Assembly (NCBI GenBank): GCA_017456495.1 | Contig: JAFTJI010000222.1 | Coordinates: forward strand, 1-36,055 | Reading direction: 5' to 3' | Origin: Lentisphaeria bacterium | GTDB taxonomy: Bacteria > Verrucomicrobiota > Lentisphaeria > Victivallales > UBA1829 | Length of the DNA stretch: 36,055 nt | Shown: positions 1 through 5,692 of the stretch, one piece after another | Layout of the letters: the number at the start of each line of letters is the position of its first letter | How positions within the stretch are numbered: the first letter of the stretch is position 1 | The notes under the pieces: generated by a model | What the model saw: the letters and a program-made list of their open reading frames with translations, nothing else | What the model was told of the DNA's origin: nothing | Databases searched by the model: none | Translations under genes and position numbers: made by a program

Positions 1-33
1 ATGGCAGAAAATTCTTGTTGCGATCTGCAAATG

Positions 34-71
34 GAGCGTTTTCGGTGGTTACCCTGTGGGTAGCCACGCTC
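34..71. other. Strong imperfect hairpin, role unknown
   Basis: Bases 45-54 (GTGGTTACCC) pair with 58-67 (GGGTAGCCAC) around a 3-base loop, with one G-U pair. The helix continues through GAGCG (34-38) and CGCTC (67-71) across a bulge of about six bases. No T-run follows on either strand, so it does not look like an intrinsic terminator. Bases 1-152 otherwise hold no gene that I can support; the ATG at position 1 opens no useful reading frame. Confidence 0.5.
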
Positions 72-152
72 AAACTACCATTTCCAACTCATCAACAATC
101 TTTTTTCAGCCAAATTTTGCCGGACTTTTGAAATTACCTCACTTATAACGCC

Positions 153-186
153 AAAAAAAAGCTCTGTCCTTTTCAGAACAGAGCTT
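153..186 (-). terminator. Rho-independent terminator of the Fe-S operon
   Basis: Read on the minus strand, AAGCTCTGT pairs with ACAGAGCTT around a short loop and is followed by eight T residues (the A-run at 153-160). It lies 27 bases past the stop codon of the GGGtGRT gene and closes that operon. Confidence 0.88.
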
Positions 187-212
187 AAAGAATCAACTGA
201 TCAAGCGATCAA

Positions 213-1211
213 TTATGCCATTGCCTGGGCGACTGCCACAGCAACGTCAACAGAAGCACCGACCATGGGGTTGTTACCCATACCGATGAGCCCCATCATT
301 TCCACGTGAGCGGGAACGGAGGAGCTTCCGGCGAACTGAGCGTCGGAGTGCATTCTGCCCATGGTGTCGGTCATACCGTAGGAAGCAGGACCTGCTGCCA
401 TGTTATCGGGGTGCAGGGTTCTGCCTGTACCGCCGCCGGATGCCACAGAGAAGAAGGGTTTGCCCTTGGCAACGCGTTCTTTCTTGTAGGTACCCATGAC
501 AGGATGCTGGAAGCGTGTCGGGTTGGTGGAGTTACCGGTGATAGCGATATCCACGCCTTCTTTCCACATGATGGCAACGCCTTCGCGGACGTCATCTGCG
601 CCATAGCAGCGGACTGCTGCGCGTTCGCCCTTGGAGTATGCCTTTTCGGAGACGATGGTGAGTTCGCCGGTAGCATAGTTGAATTCGGTTTCGACGAAGG
701 TGAAACCGTTGATACGGCTGATGATCATAGCAGCATCTTTACCGAGACCGTTGAGGATAACGCGGAGGGGTTCCTTACGGGCTTTGTTTGCGCTGCGTGC
801 GAGACCGATCGCGCCTTCAGCAGCTGCGAAGGATTCATGACCTGCGCAGAATGCGAAGCACTTGGTCTGGTCTTCGAGAAGCATGGACGCCAGGTTACCG
901 TGTCCGATACCGACTTTACGGTCATCAGCAACAGAACCGGGGATGCAGAAGCTCTGGAGACCTTCGCCGAGGGTCTTTGCGATTTCGCTTGCGACGGTCT
1001 GACCGCGCTTGATAGCGACAGCCGCACCGACGAGGTATGCCCAGCATGCGTTTTCAAAGCAGATGGGCTGAATATCTTTCACGCGCTGGTAGATATCAAG
1101 GCCTTTGCCTTTGGTGATCTGTTCTGCTTCTTCGATGGAAGCGATCCCGTTATCGTTCAGAAACTTGTTGATCTGAGCAATACGACGTTCGTAGCTTTCA
1201 AAAAGTGCCAT
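213..1211 (-). CDS. GGGtGRT family protein
   Basis: This 332-residue soluble protein belongs to the GGGtGRT family (named in domain databases for its glycine-rich signature). The signature is visible as ASGGGTGRTLHPDN at roughly residues 258-271. The family's biochemical role is not established; it is almost always found beside an IscU-like scaffold, which suggests a part in Fe-S cluster or metal handling. Here it is the second gene of a two-gene operon, 17 bases after the scaffold gene, with a GGAG ribosome-binding site before the ATG and a strong terminator behind. There are no membrane segments or signal peptide. Cysteines lie near residues 51, 56 and 89, and a CFAFCAG stretch near 118-124 could be functional, but this is inference. 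Family call is confident; function is unknown. Confidence 0.9.
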   Translation of the reverse strand: MALFESYERRIAQINKFLNDNGIASIEEAEQITKGKGLDIYQRVKDIQPICFENACWAYLVGAAVAIKRGQTVASEIAKTLGEGLQSFCIPGSVADDRKVGIGHGNLASMLLEDQTKCFAFCAGHESFAAAEGAIGLARSANKARKEPLRVILNGLGKDAAMIISRINGFTFVETEFNYATGELTIVSEKAYSKGERAAVRCYGADDVREGVAIMWKEGVDIAITGNSTNPTRFQHPVMGTYKKERVAKGKPFFSVASGGGTGRTLHPDNMAAGPASYGMTDTMGRMHSDAQFAGSSSVPAHVEMMGLIGMGNNPMVGASVDVAVAVAQAMA

Positions 1212-1228
1212 AGTGACGGACTCCTTCC

Positions 1229-1936
1229 TTATGCCTGACGCGGGTTGATGACCTTTGCGGCATCTGCGAAGCGGCCGTAGGTCTTCTGGAATTTCTTGAT
1301 GAGGTCTTTTGTCGGCATGTTGAGGATCTCTTCCTTACCGGAATTGACAGCTTCCATCATTTTGCCGAGGTTGACGAACTCATAACCGATGACCTGATTG
1401 TCTTCGTCGAGAGCGAGACCGGTCACATAGCCTTCTGCCATTTCCAGGTAGCGGACGCCCTTTTCAGAGGTACCGTACATAGTACCGGTGATGGAGCGGA
1501 GCTGTTTGAGGTCTTCGAGACCTGCACCGATGGGAAGACCGCCTTCGGAGAAAGCTGTCTGGGTGCGTCCGTAGACGATCTGGAGGAAAAGTTCGCGCAT
1601 TGCGGTGTTGATCGCATCGCAAACAAGGTCTGTGTTCAGAGCTTCGAGGATGGTCTTTCCGGGAAGGATTTCTGCAGCCATAGCTGCGGAGTGGGTCATA
1701 CCGGAGCAGCCGATCGTTTCAACGAGAGCTTCCTGAATGATACCATCTTTGACGTTGAGGGTGAGTTTGCATGCACCCTGCTGAGGGGCACACCAGCCAA
1801 CACCGTGGGTAAGGCCGGAAATTTCTGTGATTTCTTTCGCCTTTGTCCATTTCCCTTCCTGCGGGATCGGAGCGGGACCGTGTTTCGGACCCTTGGCGAC
1901 ACAGCACATCTGTTCGACTTCATGTGTAAATTGCAT
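1229..1936 (-). CDS. IscU/NifU-N-like iron-sulfur cluster scaffold
   Basis: This 235-residue protein resembles the NifU N-terminal/IscU scaffold on which [Fe-S] clusters are assembled. Candidate ligand cysteines are visible: CAPQQGAC in the first third and the IGCSGM segment (in IscU-type proteins a cysteine lies at this point), with further cysteines at CC near residue 11. It is longer than classical IscU (about 130 residues) because of a C-terminal extension ending in NPRQA, typical of the form paired with GGGtGRT proteins. AAGGAG lies 8 bases before the ATG, and a good promoter lies just upstream. No cysteine desulfurase or other isc/suf gene is present in the window, so its partners must be elsewhere. 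Confidence 0.87.
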   Translation of the reverse strand: MQFTHEVEQMCCVAKGPKHGPAPIPQEGKWTKAKEITEISGLTHGVGWCAPQQGACKLTLNVKDGIIQEALVETIGCSGMTHSAAMAAEILPGKTILEALNTDLVCDAINTAMRELFLQIVYGRTQTAFSEGGLPIGAGLEDLKQLRSITGTMYGTSEKGVRYLEMAEGYVTGLALDEDNQVIGYEFVNLGKMMEAVNSGKEEILNMPTKDLIKKFQKTYGRFADAAKVINPRQA

Positions 1937-1976
1937 TTTGGCAACTCCTTATATTGGGTTTATATGCGAACCTTGT

Positions 1977-2005
1977 AATATAACTCCAAAACAGGAATTT
2001 TTCAA
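1977..2005 (-). promoter_or_regulatory. Sigma-70-type promoter for the IscU-like/GGGtGRT operon
   Basis: On the minus strand, TTGAAA (2000-2005) and TATATT (1977-1982) are separated by 17 bases. Transcription would start near 1970, leaving a leader of about 34 bases. Bases 2006-2150 between this and the divergent glycerate kinase promoter are AT-rich and show no gene. Confidence 0.75.
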
Positions 2006-2150
2006 GGCAGGTTCATGCGCTCTTCCTGTTTATAAAGTAAAAAAAATCCTGAAATTTTGAGAATTTGCTGATTCCTGCAAATTTATAACAGGCTAAATCA
2101 AACAAAATCTCATCGCTGGAAATCTTTTTTTAAGAAAAAACTCTATCCGT

Positions 2151-2179
2151 TTGAAAAAAGATCTTCCTGATGTTATATT
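2151..2179 (+). promoter_or_regulatory. Sigma-70-type promoter for glycerate kinase
   Basis: TTGAAA (2151-2156) and TATATT (2174-2179) are separated by 17 bases, 36 bases upstream of the start codon at 2215. It is arranged back to back with the Fe-S operon promoter. Confidence 0.75.
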
Positions 2180-2214
2180 GCAGAAAAGCAATATTGCAGA
2201 AAAGGATCTGACTT

Positions 2215-3327
2215 ATGAAAATCATTCTTGCTCCCGATAAATTCAAAGGGACTCTTACAGCAGCTCAAGTAACCGGAATAGAAGAACAGGCAATCCGTTC
2301 TGTTCTGCCGGATGCTGAGATCATCTGCGTTCCTCTTGCTGATGGAGGCGACGGCACAGTTCAGGCTCTGACAACTGCCCTCGGCGGAACGTTCGAAACC
2401 TTTACGGTTCAGGATCCCCTCGGACGACCGGTGTCTGCTGAGTTCGGTATGACTCCTGACTGTGCGATCCTTGAAATGGCGACCGCATCCGGCATGGTGC
2501 TTCTCTCTGCCGCAGAACGGAATCCCATGAAAACTTCCACGTTTGGGACCGGCGAACTGATCCGAAAAGCTCTTGATTCCGGGGTGAAAGAGATCGTTAT
2601 CGGAATCGGCGGCAGCGCAACTGTCGATGGCGGAACCGGAATGGCTGAAGCTCTCGGCTATGAGTTTTTTAACGCTTCCGGAGAAAAAATCACCGGACTG
2701 TGCGGCGGTAAACTTTCAGAAATCGCTGAAATTTCCGATTCAAAAGTTCATCCGGCTTTGAAAAACTGTAAAATCCGGATCGCCTCCGATGTGACAAATC
2801 CTCTGCTTGGCGATAACGGCTCTGTTGCAGTATTTGCCCCGCAGAAGGGGGCAACACCTGAGATGATGCCCCTGTTGGAAGCCGGGCTCGCCAACTTGCG
2901 GGAGGTATTGTACCGTCAGAACATGATCACAGAGGATGTTCCCGGTGACGGTGCCGCAGGCGGTTTGGGATTGGGGCTCCGTGCATTCTGTTCAGCCGTT
3001 CCGGAATCCGGTGCAAAACTTGCGATCGCCCTGACCCGTCTGGAAGAAAAATTGAACGGCGCAGACATGGTCATCACCGGAGAAGGCTGTTCCGACGATC
3101 AGACTGAAAACGGAAAACTCTGTTCAGAACTGGCGATTTTCTGTAATGCCCGCAACGTTCCGTGTTATCTGCTTTCCGGAAAAATCATTGGCGATCCGGG
3201 CAAGTTGTTTGCGGGATATTTTGCGACTGTTCCGGTGGAGATGCCTTTTGAGGAAATCAAACCGCGTTCCGCAGAACTGCTTTATCAGGCAACCGTCAAA
3301 TTTGCAGAAAAAATGTTTGCCAAATGA
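2215..3327 (+). CDS. glxK: Glycerate kinase (GlxK/GarK family)
   Basis: This 370-residue cytoplasmic enzyme of the type-1 glycerate kinase family (PF02595) phosphorylates D-glycerate, feeding it into lower glycolysis. Family hallmarks are the start MKIILAPDKFKGTLTA, PLADGGDGT near residue 42, and GIGGSATVDGGTGMAEALG in the middle. Near the C-terminus the nucleotide-proximal GEG motif reads GEGCSDDQTENGK, a little different from the commoner GEGRxDxQT form. Length is normal for the family (about 370-385). AAGGA lies 9 bases before the ATG. The next gene on the same strand, an aldose mutarotase-like protein, is separated by a repeat element, so co-transcription is uncertain. Whether the product is 2- or 3-phosphoglycerate cannot be read from sequence. 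Confidence 0.92.
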   Translation: MKIILAPDKFKGTLTAAQVTGIEEQAIRSVLPDAEIICVPLADGGDGTVQALTTALGGTFETFTVQDPLGRPVSAEFGMTPDCAILEMATASGMVLLSAAERNPMKTSTFGTGELIRKALDSGVKEIVIGIGGSATVDGGTGMAEALGYEFFNASGEKITGLCGGKLSEIAEISDSKVHPALKNCKIRIASDVTNPLLGDNGSVAVFAPQKGATPEMMPLLEAGLANLREVLYRQNMITEDVPGDGAAGGLGLGLRAFCSAVPESGAKLAIALTRLEEKLNGADMVITGEGCSDDQTENGKLCSELAIFCNARNVPCYLLSGKIIGDPGKLFAGYFATVPVEMPFEEIKPRSAELLYQATVKFAEKMFAK

Positions 3328-3408
3328 AAAAGAGGTTGCATTTTCTGCAATTGCTAATTATATTACGTTCAGACAACCGGAATCTGTTCCCTTTTTATCA
3401 TGGCATTT

Positions 3409-3548
3409 ATGTTTTTACCACTTAAAAACATGAATGCCGCAAAAGATTTTGAAAAGGGTGATGGGGTTTTGGGAAGCGGGAAAAAGACTTTTTCAAAAGT
3501 TTTTTCCCGCCTCTCCAATCTCAGGAAACTCTTTATCAGGAACAGAGC
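3409..3548 (+). repeat. Dispersed two-hairpin element, copy A
   Basis: This non-coding element resembles copy B at the other end of the window. In order it has: a 23-base hairpin (3409-3431); a conserved GAATGCCGCAAAA block (3432-3444) followed by purine-rich sequence; a second, longer hairpin in which GCGGGAAAAAgACTTTT (3476-3492) pairs with AAAAGTTTTTTCCCGC (3495-3510); and a distal CTTTAT..GGAACAGAGC block (3531-3548). The core from GAATGCC to GGGAAAAAG is 55 bases here and 54 in copy B. It sits 32 bases before the next start codon and points towards it. No T-run follows the second hairpin. What the element does is unknown. Confidence 0.72.
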
Positions 3549-3579
3549 GCAAACACCCTGAAAAATTTTGGAGAATAAA

Positions 3580-4413
3580 ATGAGTACAAGAATTGCTGAT
3601 TGGAACGGTCTTCCTGCCGTTTATGTCGAAAATGAATTTTCTGAAGCTGTCGTGACACTCCATGGCTGTCATGTGGTTTCTTTTGCTCCGCGCGGATCCC
3701 GTGAGGTTCTCTGGGTTTCCGGAAAGAGCAATTTTGCCGATGGTAAACCGATCCGCGGCGGTATTCCTGTGTGCTGGCCCTGGTTTGGCGGCGCAGGTCA
3801 GCCCGCTCATGGATTGGCGCGTCTCTCCCGGTGGATCCAGACCGGTTCTACAGAAACAGAAAACGGAGAAACTGTTCTGAATTTTGCGTTCGTTCCCGCA
3901 ACGGAAGAATTTGCGTTCCTGCTTGCAAATATGAAGATCACTGTCGGAAAATCCCTGACTCTTGAACTGAAAACCACCAACAACGGCGAAGAAGATTACA
4001 AGATGAGCGAGGCTCTGCACACCTACTTCTCCGTCTCAAAAATCGAACAGGTTTCCATTACCGGTCTTGACGGTGTCAGTTACACAGATACTCTGGACAA
4101 AACCGAAAAGGTTCAGCAGGGCGATATTACTTTCTCCGCTGAAACAGACAGCATTTATCACACCGGCAATGCTGCAAAGATCGTTGACCCGGAATTTTAC
4201 CGCACGATCCTGGTGGAAAAAGGCGGTTCCAACTCAACAGTTGTCTGGAACCCGTGGATCGAAAAGTCCAAAAAGATGGCTGATTACGGCGATGAAGAAT
4301 ATCACGAAATGGTTTGCGTTGAGGCAGCCAACGCCTGGAGCGGTGCTTATATCCTCAAAGCCGGTGAAAGTCATACTTTGATGACCCGGATTTCTGAAAT
4401 CAAAGGAATCTGA
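3580..4413 (+). CDS. D-hexose-6-phosphate mutarotase / aldose 1-epimerase-like protein
   Basis: This 277-residue cytoplasmic protein of the YeaD/GalM-like fold interconverts alpha and beta anomers of a hexose-6-phosphate. Visible hallmarks are the WPWFG block (about 67-71), HGLAR with a candidate catalytic His77, EALHTYF with His147, and a C-terminal CVEAANA containing Glu248, the expected catalytic base. Length agrees with the family. The ATG at 3580 is preferred because GGAGA lies 5 bases upstream; an in-frame TTG at 3568 overlaps that site and is unlikely to be used. The gene follows repeat copy A and converges on the WYL regulator. The exact sugar phosphate is inferred from the family only. 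Confidence 0.88.
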   Translation: MSTRIADWNGLPAVYVENEFSEAVVTLHGCHVVSFAPRGSREVLWVSGKSNFADGKPIRGGIPVCWPWFGGAGQPAHGLARLSRWIQTGSTETENGETVLNFAFVPATEEFAFLLANMKITVGKSLTLELKTTNNGEEDYKMSEALHTYFSVSKIEQVSITGLDGVSYTDTLDKTEKVQQGDITFSAETDSIYHTGNAAKIVDPEFYRTILVEKGGSNSTVVWNPWIEKSKKMADYGDEEYHEMVCVEAANAWSGAYILKAGESHTLMTRISEIKGI

Positions 4414-4465
4414 AAAATCCACAGCGGGAAATTTTCAGGTTTGGCAACTGCTTCATAATACCTTT

Positions 4466-5443
4466 TTATTTGTAGGCTGAGAGCATATTCTTCAATTCTG
4501 CTTTCAGTTCCTGCCGCAGTTCAACAGGTTCCAGAAGAACGGCTTCTCCCCGTGAGGAGAGCAGAAACGGAAACAGAATTTCTTTGGCAACTGCCGGAAT
4601 TTTAACGATCCCGTTTTTCTGGAATTTCTGCTGACTGTGCAGGGGCGATGCCTGAAGTTTTTCCCGGATGTGATCCGATACCTGCAATTTTACGTTCCTG
4701 ATCTTCTGAAAACTCAGAAATTCATCGGTGTTGACGGTGCGGATGATCTCTCTATCCGGTTCAAACACAAATTTTGTCAGCTCAGCCCTTTTGATACGCG
4801 CCAGCGAAAATGTCCGCGTTGCGTTTTTCAAACGGCAGAAACCTTTGCTGTACCAGTTGTTCTGATAGAACACCAAAGTGTGGGGCTCAAAGCCGCGTTC
4901 TGTCACTTTCCCGTCATAATCTTCATAGCTCAAGTTGATACATTTATGATCCTGCCAGCCGGTAAAGATCGTCAGAAAAATCTCCGGATTCAAGTTTGTA
5001 TAAAGTCCGGAAAGAATGAAAAGACTCCGCAGGTTCGCTGTATCAAGAAAGTCGGGATTGTTCTGCTGAAGAAGCGTGTCGACAGCATTCCTGATTTTGT
5101 TTTTGACCGGGGAAGGGAAGATCTCCTCTGCGATCCGCGCGCCGATGACCGAAGCGATCATCTCATTTTCATCCAGCAGAGCCGGTGCAACGAAATCCCA
5201 TCCGTGGTGAGTCAGGTAATATCCGTTCTGGGCTCGGTCAAATGCAAGCGGACAGCCGAACTCTGTTTCCAGCAGTTTCATATCCCGCAAAACTGTTTTC
5301 TTGACACATTCGATTTCCAAACCTTCTTCCACCGAGATCCTGCGGAACTCTTCGATCAATGTTTTAGAATTCGGATAACGGTTTTCTTTCAGTAGTGCTG
5401 CGATCCGCATCAGACGGTGCAGCTGATTTTTTTGTAACGGCAT
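4466..5443 (-). CDS. WYL-domain transcriptional regulator
   Basis: This 325-residue DNA-binding regulator has an N-terminal winged helix (about residues 5-75; QLHRLMRIAALLKENRYPNS followed by the RDMKLLE recognition region). A WYL domain follows in the middle (about 165-235), with LSYEDYDGKVTERGFEP and NNWYSKGFC. A C-terminal WCX-like extension ends the protein. WYL domains sense small ligands or nucleic acids in many bacteria. The gene runs away from the 34-codon ORF and its promoter, and the intergenic palindrome at 5504-5515 could be its own operator. A weak ribosome-binding site (GAAG) precedes the ATG. Target genes are unknown; the adjacent glycan locus is a reasonable guess only. Confidence 0.87.
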   Translation of the reverse strand: MPLQKNQLHRLMRIAALLKENRYPNSKTLIEEFRRISVEEGLEIECVKKTVLRDMKLLETEFGCPLAFDRAQNGYYLTHHGWDFVAPALLDENEMIASVIGARIAEEIFPSPVKNKIRNAVDTLLQQNNPDFLDTANLRSLFILSGLYTNLNPEIFLTIFTGWQDHKCINLSYEDYDGKVTERGFEPHTLVFYQNNWYSKGFCRLKNATRTFSLARIKRAELTKFVFEPDREIIRTVNTDEFLSFQKIRNVKLQVSDHIREKLQASPLHSQQKFQKNGIVKIPAVAKEILFPFLLSSRGEAVLLEPVELRQELKAELKNMLSAYK

Positions 5444-5505
5444 AAAAAATCTTCACTTTTTTCAAAATTATTTTCTGAATGGACGGATAATGTCTCTTTG
5501 CGTGT

Positions 5506-5534
5506 AATATATTACTCTCAGAATAAAAAATCAA
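5506..5534 (-). promoter_or_regulatory. Promoter for the WYL regulator, -10 inside a palindrome
   Basis: On the minus strand TTGATT (5529-5534) and TATATT (5506-5511) are 17 bases apart. The -10 hexamer lies within the perfect 12-base palindrome GTAATATATTAC (5504-5515), which could also serve a plus-strand promoter or be an autoregulatory site. Confidence 0.55.
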
Positions 5535-5559
5535 GGAGACTTCCGAAGAAATCTCCTTG
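5532..5559 (+). other. Stable leader hairpin before the 34-codon ORF
   Basis: CAAGGAGACTTC (5532-5543) pairs with GAAATCTCCTTG (5548-5559) around a CGAA tetraloop, 12 positions with a single mismatch. It lies 21 bases before the ATG at 5581. It has no T-run after it, so it is not an obvious terminator; a leader regulatory structure is possible. Confidence 0.5.
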
Positions 5560-5580
5560 AAAAGACGAAAGGATACAGCC

Positions 5581-5685
5581 ATGTTGAAAAAATTGATCGC
5601 TCTTTTCCGTAAGAACAAACAAAAATCTTATAAACCTGCCGCCCCTGTTCCGTGTGTTCAGATGCACCTTCCGCTGGAATTCTGA
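5581..5685 (+). CDS. Putative 34-residue basic small protein
   Basis: A short reading frame starts with ATG at 5581, with AAAGGA 7-8 bases upstream, and ends at TGA 5683-5685. The product begins MLKKLIALFRKNKQKS, a short amphipathic, lysine-rich helix, followed by a proline-containing tail with one cysteine. It is too short for a domain match and resembles no family I recognise. It stops 7 bases before the stop codon of the convergent glycosidase-like gene. The good ribosome-binding site and the hairpin in front argue that it may be real; the size argues for caution. Confidence 0.4.
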   Translation: MLKKLIALFRKNKQKSYKPAAPVPCVQMHLPLEF

Positions 5686-5692
5686 AACAGAA

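Noticed and set aside
306..1238. Long open frame on the plus strand opposite the GGGtGRT gene
   Set aside because: It is rich in Cys, His and Gly, has no recognisable domain and no ribosome-binding site. The minus-strand gene has a clear family match, promoter and terminator.
3476..3510. Reading the second hairpin of the dispersed element as a simple terminator of glycerate kinase
   Set aside because: No T-run follows the stem, and the second copy sits at a gene start at the window edge with the same parts in the same order.
4637..5395. 252-codon plus-strand frame opposite the WYL regulator
   Set aside because: No start signal and no domain; the minus-strand frame has clear HTH and WYL motifs.
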